Part shown: piece after piece, positions 1 through 6,640 of the stretch | How the letters are laid out: every line of letters starts with the position of its first letter | Numbering within the stretch: the stretch's first letter is position 1 | Assembly (NCBI GenBank): GCA_014860725.1 | Contig: JACZJD010000061.1 | Coordinates: 1 to 15,426 of the forward strand | DNA length: 15,426 bases | DNA from: Aquamicrobium sp. | GTDB lineage: Bacteria > Pseudomonadota > Alphaproteobacteria > Rhizobiales > Rhizobiaceae | Reading direction: 5' to 3' | Program-made: the position numbers and the translations under genes | Notes under the pieces: model-generated | Databases searched by the model: none | What the model was told of the DNA's origin: nothing | What the model saw: only the letters and a program-made list of their open reading frames with translations

Positions 1-145
1 GTATACGTCGGGCTGCCCGCTGCGCACGCCGTCGGGCTTCATGGTCGGCAGCTATACGGTCAGGAGCGGCGAGGACGATTTCTTCGAGATCGACATTCCC
101 GCCTTTTCGCTCGACCTGCCGGACGGCGAGCGGTCGGTGAACTGA
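1..145 (+). CDS. apaG: ApaG family protein, C-terminal 47 residues (5' truncated by window edge)
   Basis: An open frame enters at the left edge (first full codon at base 2) and stops with TGA at 143-145. The visible residues begin YTSGCPLRTPSGFMVGSY and end in a segment containing IPAFSLDLP. These are the conserved C-terminal motifs of ApaG, a small fibronectin-III-like beta-sandwich protein of about 130 residues. The family was first linked to cobalt/magnesium resistance in enterobacteria; its biochemical role is still unclear. The gene converges on the hypothetical gene at 151, with only 5 bases between the stop codons. The start and first two thirds lie outside the window. Family assignment is confident from the motif; function is inherited from the family. 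Confidence 0.88.
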   Translation, partial: YTSGCPLRTPSGFMVGSYTVRSGEDDFFEIDIPAFSLDLPDGERSVN

Positions 146-150
146 AGGCC

Positions 151-426
151 CTACTCGCCGTCGGGCGCGGACGAGGCGTCGTCCTCCCCTTCTGGGAACA
201 GGTCGTTGTCCATCAGCGCCCGTCCGAAGCGGTAGAGGATGTCGGCGGCAAGCGTCCGCCGTTCGGCGATCAGGCGGTTGTAGGCCTTGCCGGCGTTGAA
301 GTTCATGCGGCGATGCGCCTGCGGGTCGATCTCGTGAATCGCCTGGGCGATGCAGATCGCTATCTCGCAGACGGCTTCGGCCGTTTCCTCGCGCATCTCG
401 GCGCGCGTCGCAAATGTGTCCGGCAT
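151..426 (-). CDS. Hypothetical protein, about 91 residues, acidic tail
   Basis: I do not recognise the family. The protein is soluble-looking and mostly helical, with the segment AVCEIAICIAQAIHEIDPQAHRRMN in the N-terminal half and YNRLIAERRTLAADILYRFGRAL in the centre, then an acidic tail (EGEDDASSAPDGE). There is no signal peptide or membrane segment. The stop is TAG at 151-153. I prefer the ATG at 424-426 (MPDTFATRAEM); a GTG at 445-447 would add seven residues, and neither has a convincing Shine-Dalgarno sequence. Its codon pattern is like that of its neighbours. It is the last gene of the minus-strand run and converges on apaG. It is probably a real lineage-restricted gene. Confidence 0.6.
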   Translation of the reverse strand: MPDTFATRAEMREETAEAVCEIAICIAQAIHEIDPQAHRRMNFNAGKAYNRLIAERRTLAADILYRFGRALMDNDLFPEGEDDASSAPDGE

Positions 427-511
427 CGGATCGGCCCGCAAACCCACTCCCCGTTCGCCGGATGGTGCACGCGATGCGTTGACTATTCATTAAGGCTGCG
501 CGGAAGCGGGC

Positions 512-673
512 TCAGCGGATCGACTGCCGCGTGCAGCCGTCGCCCGGCCAGTCGGTGCAGGCGAGCCTGGCATTGTCCGGGCGGACCGTGCGGCCGCTGT
601 GCTCGACAAGGGCGGCGAAGCCCCAGGCAAAGGCCGCGAAGGCCGCGACGATGAAGAACAACCTGTACGCCAT
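512..673 (-). CDS. Small single-pass membrane protein, 53 residues
   Basis: Candidate small gene starting at the ATG at 671-673. The product begins MAYRLFFIVAAFAAFAWGFA and has one hydrophobic segment at about residues 4-22, followed by a polar tail with two cysteines in ACTDWPGDGC. A GGAA motif lies five bases before this ATG (GGAACGTC-ATG), which decides the start over a longer 98-residue frame whose first 45 residues are basic and low-complexity. The topology is N-in with a periplasmic tail, or an uncleaved signal anchor; the two cysteines could pair outside the cytoplasm. It lies 118 bases downstream of the mliC-like gene on the same strand. No known family is recognised. Confidence 0.5.
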   Translation of the reverse strand: MAYRLFFIVAAFAAFAWGFAALVEHSGRTVRPDNARLACTDWPGDGCTRQSIR

Positions 674-791
674 GACGTTCCGATATGCGCCCCGCGCCAC
701 CCGGAAAGGCGATCCGAGCATGCGGCGAACGGGTTTACGAGTGCTTGCGCGCGGCGTTAACCATGCCTCGCCTCCGGCCCGCACCGGCCGT

Positions 792-1160
792 TTACCCTGC
801 GGCTGCACAGCGTGCAGCCGGCGTGTCCTCGCCGCCCTGCATCAGGTCGTAGAGGTCCGCCTCATCGCCCTTCGTCCACCAGACGTAGCGCCCGCCGGCA
901 TAGCGGGCGCCGGAGGCGGCGACGACGTTCGAGGCGACGACCGTCTCGCCGTCGATCTCCAGCACGGCGAGAGACACCGTCCCGGCATTGACATAGGTCG
1001 CCGTGACCGTGCGCCCCTCGCAATCGTAGGCGGCGCTGGTGGAATCGACGCTCGTCGCAGCGGTGACGGGAATGGAGATGGAGATCGCCACCTCCGCCGC
1101 CGGGGCCGTCGATGCAAAGGCTAGCGCAAGGACGCCCGTCGTCAACGCGGGAACGCGCAT
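792..1160 (-). CDS. MliC/PliC-family periplasmic lysozyme inhibitor
   Basis: 122 residues with a clear signal peptide (MRVPALTTGVLALAFASTAPAA, cleavage near residue 22) and no lipobox cysteine, so it should be a soluble periplasmic protein. The mature part carries the MliC-type C-lysozyme inhibitor motifs: YDCEGRTVTATY (residues 45-56), SGARYAGGRYVWW (83-95) and TKGDEADLYDL (96-106). Cys47 and Cys118 are placed to form the family disulfide. These proteins insert a loop into the active site of C-type lysozyme and protect peptidoglycan. The start ATG is preceded by AGGAG at six bases' distance. It follows hslO on the same strand after 79 bases, which may be read-through or its own promoter. Family call is strong; binding to lysozyme is inferred. 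Confidence 0.82.
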   Translation of the reverse strand: MRVPALTTGVLALAFASTAPAAEVAISISIPVTAATSVDSTSAAYDCEGRTVTATYVNAGTVSLAVLEIDGETVVASNVVAASGARYAGGRYVWWTKGDEADLYDLMQGGEDTPAARCAAAG

Positions 1161-1239
1161 GAAATGCTCCTTGTCTGCCCCCGCCGCGCCATGGTGCCAC
1201 CTTGCACCCTGTCGCCCGGGGGTTCAAGGACGCAGGCGG

Positions 1240-2262
1240 CTACTGCGCCGCGACAAATTCGGCCGGGTCGAACTCGTAGCGCTTGGAGCAGAACTCGCAG
1301 GTCACGCGGATGACGCCGTTCTCGGTGCTCTCGGCGATCTCCTCGGCCGTGAAGCTGCCGAGGATCGAGCGGATCTTCTCGGCCGAGCACGAGCAGTCGT
1401 CGATGACCCCGACGCCCTCGAAGACGCGCACGCCGTGCTCGTGGAAGAGGCGATAGAGCAGCCGTTCCGAGCTGACGGTCGGATCGAACAGCTCGTCCGG
1501 CGAGATGGTCGCGAGCAGCGACCGCACCTCGGTCCAGACGTCGTCGGTCGGGTCGGGGGCGTCGTCCTCCCCGTCTTCGCCAAGGGGACCGTCGCCGCCC
1601 GGCAGGTCGGGCTGGCGCATGCGCTCGGGCGCGGCCGGCAGGAACTGGGCGAGGAGGCCCCCGGCGCGCCAATGCGCGACCGGGCCGTCGGCGCCGGGCA
1701 CGATCTGGCGGGTGACGGCCAGCCGCACGTCGGTCGGTATCTGCTCCGACTGGCGGAAATAGGTGCGCGCGACCTCCTCCAGCGACGCGCCGTCGAGCTG
1801 GACGATGCCCTGATAGCGCTGCATGTAGGCGCCCTGATCGACGGTGAGCGCCAAGACGCCGGTGCCGAGCAGCTCGGCCGGCGAGGTGCGGCCGGCGGCC
1901 ACGGCGGCATCGAGCCGCTCCCGGTCGAACCGGGCATAGGCCCGCAGCGAGCGCGGCGTCGAGAAATCGGCGACCAGGAGGTCGACGGGGCCGTCGGTCC
2001 GCGTCTGGACGATGAACTTGCCCTGAAACTTGAGCGTCGTGCCGAGGAGGACGGTCAGCACGATGGCCTCGGCGAGCAGGTTCGCCACCGGCTCGGGATA
2101 GTCGTGGCGCGGCAGGATGGCGTCGAGCACGGGGCCGAGCTGCACCGCGCGGCCGCGCACGTCGAGCGCGGCCACCTCGAAAGGCACCACATGGTCGTCG
2201 CCGGCAAAGCCGAATTCGCCGAGCCTGATTTCCGTCTCAGCCACTTGAAGAATCCTGTCCAT
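1240..2262 (-). CDS. hslO: Hsp33 redox-regulated molecular chaperone
   Basis: 340 residues. Hsp33 is a cytosolic holdase that becomes active under oxidative stress when its zinc-bound cysteines form disulfides and the C-terminal part unfolds. The N-terminal domain shows LGEFGFAGDDHVVPFEV, then VANLLAEAIVLTVLLGTTLKFQGKF and the YFRQSEQIPT segment. The redox switch is complete: Cys290 and Cys292 (DDCSCSAEK) and Cys322 and Cys325 (CEFC). An acidic, proline-rich linker at about residues 215-240 is longer than in the E. coli protein, a common trait in rhizobial homologues. Start choice is open: the ATG at 2260-2262 lacks a clear ribosome site, while a GTG at 2242-2244 has AGGA eight bases before it and gives an N-terminus nearer to relatives. 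It lies 97 bases after argF, probably in the same transcript. Confidence 0.94.
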   Translation of the reverse strand: MDRILQVAETEIRLGEFGFAGDDHVVPFEVAALDVRGRAVQLGPVLDAILPRHDYPEPVANLLAEAIVLTVLLGTTLKFQGKFIVQTRTDGPVDLLVADFSTPRSLRAYARFDRERLDAAVAAGRTSPAELLGTGVLALTVDQGAYMQRYQGIVQLDGASLEEVARTYFRQSEQIPTDVRLAVTRQIVPGADGPVAHWRAGGLLAQFLPAAPERMRQPDLPGGDGPLGEDGEDDAPDPTDDVWTEVRSLLATISPDELFDPTVSSERLLYRLFHEHGVRVFEGVGVIDDCSCSAEKIRSILGSFTAEEIAESTENGVIRVTCEFCSKRYEFDPAEFVAAQ

Positions 2263-2359
2263 GAATGCGCGAACGCCGACGTCGCCGGGCGACGATGCGG
2301 CCCTCAGACACCTGAGATGAATGGGCGAGACCGATACATAGGCACCGGCCCGGCCGCAA

Positions 2360-3277
2360 TCAAGCGCCGAGGCACCAGGCGAGCACCGCCTTCTGCGCGT
2401 GCAGGCGGTTCTCCGCCTCGTCGAACACCACCGAATGCGGGCCGTCGATCACCTCGTCGGTCACCTCCTCGCCGCGATGGGCGGGCAGGCAGTGCATGAA
2501 GAGCGCGTCGGATTTCGCGTGCGCCATCAACTCCTCGTTGACCTGATAGGGCGCGAACACGTTGTGGCCGCGGGCGCGGTGCTCCTGCCCCATCGAGACC
2601 CAGGTGTCGGTGACGACGCAATCGGCATCCTTCACCGCCTCCTGCGGCGAGCGCATGACGGCGACGCGGCCGCCATGGGCCAGCGACCAGTCCAGCATCT
2701 TGCGGGAAGGTTCGCTGCCCTCGGGGACGGCGATGTTCAGCCGGAAATCGAAGCGGGCGGAGGCTTCCATCAGCGAGTGGAGCACGTTGTTGCCGTCGCC
2801 GGTCCAGGCGAACAGCCGGTCCTTCACCGGGCCGCGATGCTCCTCGTAGGTCATGACGTCGGCCATGATCTGGCAGGGATGGGTGTCGTCGGTCAGGCCG
2901 TTGATGACCGGCACGGTCGCGTGCTCGGCCAACTCCAGCAGCCGGCCGTGCTCGGTGGTGCGGATCATGATGGCGTCGACGTAGCGCGACAGCACCTTCG
3001 CGGTGTCGGCGATGGTCTCGGAGCGGCCGAGCTGCATCTCGGCGCCGGTCAGCATCACGGTCTCGCCGCCGAGCTGGCGCATGCCGACGTCGAAGGAGAC
3101 GCGGGTGCGCGTGGACGGCTTCTCGAAGATCATCGCCAGGACCTTGCCGGCGAGCGGCTTCTCGGCATTGCCGGACTTCAGCCGGTGCTTTCGCGCGCGG
3201 GCGTCGTCGAGGATCGTGCGCAGGTCGGCCGGGGAGACGGCCGAAAGGTCGAGGAAATGCCGGAACATGCCGCTCAT
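2360..3277 (-). CDS. argF: Ornithine carbamoyltransferase
   Basis: 305 residues, the normal size for anabolic OTCase. It joins carbamoyl phosphate to ornithine to give citrulline in arginine synthesis, in the cytosol as a trimer. Visible landmarks are the carbamoyl-phosphate loop [12 protein letters not shown] (Ser55, Arg57, Thr58), HPCQ at 133-136, the ornithine-side DTWVSMG (224-230) and the catalytic HCLP at 262-265. The start is the ATG at 3275-3277 ([10 protein letters not shown]); its first bases overlap the argD stop as ATGA, so translation is probably coupled to argD. An upstream extension of the frame runs antisense-free through argD in another phase and is not real. Stop is TGA at 2360-2362. 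The pairing with argD is typical of rhizobia. Confidence 0.97.
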   Translation of the reverse strand: MSGMFRHFLDLSAVSPADLRTILDDARARKHRLKSGNAEKPLAGKVLAMIFEKPSTRTRVSFDVGMRQLGGETVMLTGAEMQLGRSETIADTAKVLSRYVDAIMIRTTEHGRLLELAEHATVPVINGLTDDTHPCQIMADVMTYEEHRGPVKDRLFAWTGDGNNVLHSLMEASARFDFRLNIAVPEGSEPSRKMLDWSLAHGGRVAVMRSPQEAVKDADCVVTDTWVSMGQEHRARGHNVFAPYQVNEELMAHAKSDALFMHCLPAHRGEEVTDEVIDGPHSVVFDEAENRLHAQKAVLAWCLGA

Positions 3278-4473
3278 GACGCAGCCTTTTCGAGCGTGGA
3301 CGAGGCAAGGGCGGCGGCCGCGCTGCGGATGCGCTCCACCGCCTCGCGGATTTCCTCGTCGCTGACGGTGAGCGGCGGCAGCAGGCGCACGACGTTGTCG
3401 CCGGCCGGCACGGAGAGCAGCTTGGCGTCGCGCAGCGCAGCGGCGACCGCGGTGTTGGCCACGCGGCACTTCAGGCCGAGGAACAGCCCCGTGCCGCGCA
3501 CCTCCTCGAACACCTGCGGGAACTCGTCCACCACCGAGGCGAGCGCCTGGCGCGCGACCAGCGCGCGGTCCTGCACGGACTGGAGGAAGCCCTCCTCCAG
3601 CACCACGTCGAGCACGGCGTTGCCGACCGCCATGGCCAGCGGGTTGCCGCCGAATGTGGTGCCGTGGACGCCGGGGGTCATGCCGGCCGCGGCCTTCTCC
3701 GTGGCGAGGCACGCGCCGAGCGGGAAGCCGCCGCCGATGCCCTTGGCGATGGCCATGATGTCGGGTTCGACGCCGGCCCACTCATAGGCGAAGAGCTTGC
3801 CGGTGCGGCCGACGCCCGACTGCACCTCGTCGAGGATCAGGAGCAGGCCGTGCCTGTCGGCGAGCGCGCGCAGCTTCTCGATGAAGGGCGCGGGGACGAA
3901 GCGGATGCCGCCCTCGCCCTGCACCGGCTCGATCAGGATGGCGGCCGTCTCGGGGCCGATCGCCTTCTCCACCGCCTCGATGTCGCCGAACGGCACCTGG
4001 TCGAAGCCGTCCACCTTGGGGCCGAAGCCCTCGAGATATTTCTGCTGGCCGCCGGCGGCGATGGTCGCCAACGTGCGGCCGTGGAAGGCGCCCTCGAAGG
4101 TGATGGTGCGGAAGCGCTCGGGCCGGCCGTTGACGTAATGGTAGCGGCGCGCCGTCTTGATCGCGCATTCCAGCGCCTCGGCGCCCGAATTGGTGAAGAA
4201 GACGCGGTCGGCGAAGCTCGCCTCGGCCAGACGCTCGGCAAGCCGCGACTGGCCGGGGATCTGGTAGAGGTTGGAGACGTGCCACAGCCTGTTGGCCTGC
4301 TCGGTGAGCGCGGCGACGAGATGCGGGTGGCAGTGGCCGAGCGAGTTGACGGCGATGCCGGCCGCGAAGTCGAGATATCGCTCGCCGGTCTCCGTCACCA
4401 GCCAGCTTCCCTCTCCCCGCTCGAACGCCAGGGGCGCACGGGCAAAGGTCTCGTAAAGCGCCGAACCGCTCAT
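3274..4473 (-). CDS. argD: Acetylornithine aminotransferase (class III PLP transaminase)
   Basis: 399 residues. It transfers the amino group from glutamate to N-acetylglutamate semialdehyde, giving acetylornithine; relatives also act on succinyl-diaminopimelate in lysine synthesis. Motifs are NSGAEA (95-100) in the phosphate-binding region, FEGAFHGRT (127-134), the PLP ring-contacting [12 protein letters not shown] (214-225), the Schiff-base lysine at 244 in [14 protein letters not shown], and GTTFGGNP. The start is the ATG at 4471-4473 ([10 protein letters not shown]), because GGAGAGG lies just upstream; a longer frame to 4542 would translate through the leader hairpin and is rejected. It overlaps argF by ATGA. 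A good sigma-70 promoter and a terminator-like hairpin lie within 100 bases upstream, so expression may be controlled in the leader. Confidence 0.96.
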   Translation of the reverse strand: MSGSALYETFARAPLAFERGEGSWLVTETGERYLDFAAGIAVNSLGHCHPHLVAALTEQANRLWHVSNLYQIPGQSRLAERLAEASFADRVFFTNSGAEALECAIKTARRYHYVNGRPERFRTITFEGAFHGRTLATIAAGGQQKYLEGFGPKVDGFDQVPFGDIEAVEKAIGPETAAILIEPVQGEGGIRFVPAPFIEKLRALADRHGLLLILDEVQSGVGRTGKLFAYEWAGVEPDIMAIAKGIGGGFPLGACLATEKAAAGMTPGVHGTTFGGNPLAMAVGNAVLDVVLEEGFLQSVQDRALVARQALASVVDEFPQVFEEVRGTGLFLGLKCRVANTAVAAALRDAKLLSVPAGDNVVRLLPPLTVSDEEIREAVERIRSAAAALASSTLEKAAS

Positions 4474-4510
4474 TACATGCCTCTCCGATCGTGGCTCGTC
4501 ACGAACAATC

Positions 4511-4533
4511 AAAAAAGCCGCCCAAAGGGCGGC
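4511..4533 (-). terminator. Terminator-shaped hairpin with U tract in the argD leader
   Basis: Read on the minus strand: a perfect 7-bp GC stem (GCCGCCC / GGGCGGC), a TTT loop, then six T residues. This has the form of a Rho-independent terminator, with the stem at 4517-4533 and the T run at 4511-4516. No minus-strand gene lies upstream of it before gcrA, which diverges, so it has no obvious gene to terminate. It ends 37 bases before the argD start codon and begins only a few bases after the transcription start predicted from the promoter at 4546-4573. It may be an mRNA 5'-end stabiliser, part of an attenuator served by a more distant promoter, or the end of a short RNA. The structure is certain; the role is not. 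Confidence 0.7.
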
Positions 4534-4545
4534 GGAGGCCAACCT

Positions 4546-4573
4546 ATATCGACTTTCCAGCCATTTGTGTCAA
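4546..4573 (-). promoter_or_regulatory. Candidate sigma-70 promoter for argD-argF-hslO
   Basis: On the minus strand TTGACA occupies 4573-4568 and CGATAT occupies 4551-4546. Counted as TTGAC-N17-CGATAT it matches the alphaproteobacterial housekeeping pattern (TTGAC-N17-CTATAT) at all but one position. The start of transcription would fall near 4538-4540, about 66 bases before the argD ATG and directly before the GC hairpin. No other convincing promoter was seen in the argD leader. Confidence 0.6.
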
Positions 4574-4664
4574 ATGAAACGTCATCCTACGCCCGCGCCG
4601 CACGAGGCGCGACCGGCAGATAGCCCGCATCCGCACGCCCAAGTTGGGGAAAACCGAAAAATCC

Positions 4665-4815
4665 GATTCCGAGCGGGCGGCCGACTCTTGTCACCGAGTC
4701 AGCCCATAATGTACCTTGCGACCAAGAAATATCTAGATTTCGTGCGGCGGAACCAATCACCCCTGTATATGTGGTGTCGTGCCGGCAACAGCCGGACGAG
4801 AATGGATTCGGATTC
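4665..4815 (+). promoter_or_regulatory. gcrA upstream region with five GANTC (CcrM) sites
   Basis: GANTC occurs at 4665 (GATTC), 4683 (GACTC), 4696 (GAGTC), 4805 and 4811 (GATTC twice, 6 bp apart), five sites in 151 bases. Elsewhere in the window I counted roughly twenty over 15 kb. GANTC is the target of the cell-cycle methyltransferase CcrM, and GcrA in Caulobacter acts at promoters carrying methylated GANTC. A CATAAT hexamer at 4705-4710 could be a -10 element; the site at 4683 would then lie in the -35 region and that at 4696 in the spacer. The first three sites flank this candidate promoter and the last two lie in the leader, 31-41 bases before the start codon. Self- or CcrM-regulation is inferred. 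Confidence 0.55.
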
Positions 4816-4845
4816 GGCGCACGCGACTGGCAGGAGCCCGTGCTC

Positions 4846-5352
4846 ATGAACTGGACCGACGAACGCGTTGAGCTGCTCAAGAAACTGTGGGCCGAAGGGT
4901 TGAGCGCAAGCCAGATCGCCAACCAGCTCGGCGGCGTCAGCCGCAATGCTGTGATCGGCAAGGTGCATCGCCTGAAGCTGTCGGGGCGCGGCCGCGCATC
5001 GGCGGCGCAGCCGCGCGCCAAGAAGGCGTCCTCCGGCGCCACGGCGAAGTCCGCGAGCCGTCCGACGCGCAGCGTGACCACGAGCGTCGGCGCGACCGCG
5101 CTCGCCGTGCAGTTCGACGCCGAGCCGGTGGCGCGGCAGGTGCTGCGCCCGGCCGAGGACGTGGTGGTGCCGATCTCGCGCCGGCTGAGCCTGATCCAGC
5201 TCACCGAGCGCACCTGCAAGTGGCCGAACGGCGACCCGCTGGCCGAGGACTTCAGCTTCTGCGGCAACGAGGCCGGCGAGAACGGTCCCTACTGCGGCTA
5301 CCACTCGAAGCTCGCCTATCAGCCGGCCTCGGAACGCCGCCGCCTCCGCTGA
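4846..5352 (+). CDS. gcrA: GcrA cell-cycle regulator
   Basis: 168 residues. GcrA is an alphaproteobacterial transcription factor that binds RNA polymerase sigma-70 and stimulates promoters with CcrM-methylated GANTC, linking DNA replication to gene expression. The N-terminal helix-turn-helix is textbook: MNWTDERVELLKKLWAEGLS, then SQIANQLGGVSRNAVIGKVHRLKL (residues 22-45). A basic, alanine-rich linker (47-80) is followed by the sigma-binding C-terminal domain, with Cys124, Cys139, Cys150 and His153 in CKWPNGDP...FCGN...PYCGYHSKLAYQP. The start at 4846 fits the family N-terminus and has CAGGAG nine bases before it; the longer frame from 4771 adds 25 residues unlike the family. It diverges from argD and converges on phoU across a 487-base gap. 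Confidence 0.95.
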   Translation: MNWTDERVELLKKLWAEGLSASQIANQLGGVSRNAVIGKVHRLKLSGRGRASAAQPRAKKASSGATAKSASRPTRSVTTSVGATALAVQFDAEPVARQVLRPAEDVVVPISRRLSLIQLTERTCKWPNGDPLAEDFSFCGNEAGENGPYCGYHSKLAYQPASERRRLR

Positions 5353-5358
5353 CCGCGG

Positions 5359-5380
5359 CGGGCCGCCTGGCCCGTCATTC
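5359..5380 (+). terminator. Weak candidate terminator after gcrA
   Basis: Seven bases after the gcrA stop is a 6-bp inverted repeat, CGGGCC / GGCCCG, with a GCCT loop (5359-5374), followed by TCATTC. The stem is strong but the T tract is poor, so termination here would be inefficient or need Rho. It is listed as the best local candidate only. Confidence 0.3.
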
Positions 5381-5512
5381 GGGTGGAACCGTCGGGCTCG
5401 GGGCACGGGGACATCCGAAACGAGACGGGTTGCGGCCGACAGCTCGCGCTTGCGGCGTCACCGACTCTGAAAATCGAGGCGTTTTCCGGGTCCCCGGAGA
5501 AGTGCGGCATCC

Positions 5513-5699
5513 CCACCGCGTCATCCCGGCCGAGCGGAGCGAGAGCCGGGACCCATTGAGCGGCGCGGCCGGGTGGCGGGTTCATGCAACGGCGCGGACA
5601 CGCGAAAGCGCAAGGACCCGGCCGTGCTCGACGATGTTGCGACCAATGGGTCCCGGCTCGGCGGCCGCTACGCGGCCTTGGCCGGGATGACGGCGGTGG
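5513..5699. repeat. 187-bp imperfect palindromic repeat element in the gcrA-phoU gap
   Basis: The left arm (5513-5558) and the reverse complement of the right arm (5644-5699) agree closely: both begin CCACCGC, continue GTCATCCCGGCC, and end GCCGGGACCCATTG. They differ in the middle, where the right arm carries about ten extra bases (GGCCGCGTAGCGGCC, itself a small palindrome). An 85-base spacer separates the arms. I saw no open frame, transposase or clear target-site duplication. The GTCATCCCGGCC...GGGACCCATTG type of inverted repeat is one I recall as dispersed through alphaproteobacterial genomes, so it is probably a MITE-like or REP-like mobile repeat. The rest of the gap (5353-5839) holds only the weak hairpin noted after gcrA and nothing else I can identify. 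Confidence 0.75.
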
Positions 5700-5839
5700 C
5701 GCGGGTCGATCCGAATTCATCTCCCGCCGGAGAAATGTCGTCAGGTGTCACCCCGCACCCATGCGCCTGTTCCCAAGCGCAGGCTCGCGCCCGAAACCGC
5801 CACCCATTTCCGGATGGTGCCTCCGCGCCACTTCCCCGG

Positions 5840-6553
5840 TCACTGGGCAGGCAGGGTCACGCGGTGGGTCTTGTCGTCCTTCGGACGTTCGAGGGGAAGC
5901 TGCTCGCCGGTGACCATGTGGTAGACGGTCTCGGCGATGTTGGTGGCGTGGTCGCCGATGCGCTCGATGTTCTTGGCGCAGAACAGGAGATGGGTGCAGG
6001 GCGAGATGTTGCGCGGGTCCTCCATCATATAGGTGAGGAGCTCGCGGAACAGCGACGTATACATGGCGTCGATCTCGCCGTCGCGCTCGCGCATGAAGGA
6101 GATCGCGCTGACCGTGCGCGACGCATAGATGTCGAGCACCTGCTTCAGCTGCGTCAGCGTCAGCGTCGCCAGCGCTTCGAGGCCGCGGAAGAGCTGCACC
6201 GGCTGACGCGTCTCGGCAATCGAGACCACGCGCTTGGCGATGTTCTTGCCGAGATCGCCGACGCGCTCGAGGTCGGAGGAGATGCGGATCGCGCCGACGA
6301 TCTCGCGCAGGTCGTCGGCCATGGGCTGGCGCCGCGCGATCAGCAGGATGGCGTAGTCGTCGATCCAGCGCTCGCCCTCGTCGAGAACGGCATCGTCGGC
6401 GATGACCTTGCGGGCGAGCGCCGTGTCGCCGTTGATGAGGGCGGCCACGGACTCGTCCACCATGCGCTCGGCATGGCCGCCCATCGCCGCGATGCGGTTT
6501 CCGAGTGCCGCCAGTTCCTCGTCATAGGCGCGAACGATGTGCCGGGAGTTCAT
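5840..6553 (-). CDS. phoU: Phosphate signalling complex protein PhoU
   Basis: 237 residues, the usual length. PhoU is a peripheral cytosolic protein that connects the PstSCAB phosphate transporter with PhoR and holds the Pho response off when phosphate is plentiful. It is all-helical with two three-helix bundles, each carrying the metal-binding ExxxD signature: Glu96/Asp100 in DLERVGDLGKNIAKR and Glu197/Asp201 in NIERIGDHATNIAE. The N-terminus HIVRAYDEELAALGNRIAAMGG matches the family, supporting the ATG at 6551-6553, although no Shine-Dalgarno sequence is visible. It follows phoR after 87 bases. In many rhizobia the pst genes stand between phoR and phoU and phoB follows; here neither pst nor phoB is present in the window. 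Confidence 0.95.
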   Translation of the reverse strand: MNSRHIVRAYDEELAALGNRIAAMGGHAERMVDESVAALINGDTALARKVIADDAVLDEGERWIDDYAILLIARRQPMADDLREIVGAIRISSDLERVGDLGKNIAKRVVSIAETRQPVQLFRGLEALATLTLTQLKQVLDIYASRTVSAISFMRERDGEIDAMYTSLFRELLTYMMEDPRNISPCTHLLFCAKNIERIGDHATNIAETVYHMVTGEQLPLERPKDDKTHRVTLPAQ

Positions 6554-6593
6554 GGGTGAAGGAGGCCCGAAGCAGTTTCGATCAGGATAACAT

Positions 6594-6611
6594 AGGTCAC
6601 TTGCATGACAG
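6594..6611 (-). promoter_or_regulatory. Candidate Pho box between phoR and phoU
   Basis: The minus strand reads CTGTCATGCAAGTGACCT. Pho boxes are two 7-base repeats close to CTGTCAT separated by 4 bases. The first repeat is perfect; the second matches 4 of 7. It stands 40 bases before the phoU start, with TATCCT shortly downstream as a possible -10 element, closer than usual. PhoB-dependent expression of phoU separately from phoR is therefore plausible but unproven. Confidence 0.4.
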
Positions 6612-6640
6612 GAAAAAGAAACTGCGGCAACGCGCCATCC

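Noticed and set aside
1142..1672. Other minus-strand frames in hslO
   Set aside because: Arg/Pro/Ala-rich alternative phase of a well-supported gene.
2279..2293. Short inverted repeat CGTCGCC / GGCGACG between argF and hslO
   Set aside because: The loop is too short for the full stem and no T tract follows on either strand, so it is not a convincing terminator.
1039..2499. 486-codon open frame on the plus strand
   Set aside because: It lies antisense to hslO and the end of argF, both with full catalytic or redox motifs. Its product is low-complexity and Arg/Gly/Ala/Asp-rich, typical of shadow frames in GC-rich DNA.
2360..3781. N-terminal extension of argF to 473 residues
   Set aside because: The extra residues are another phase of argD and are Arg/Gly-rich. 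The ATGA junction gives the normal 305-residue enzyme.
2399..3787. 462-codon open frame on the plus strand
   Set aside because: Antisense to argF and argD, which are unmistakable. No recognisable domain.
5513..5699. Insertion sequence or small coding element
   Set aside because: No transposase frame, no convincing target-site duplication, and the translated frames show no domain.
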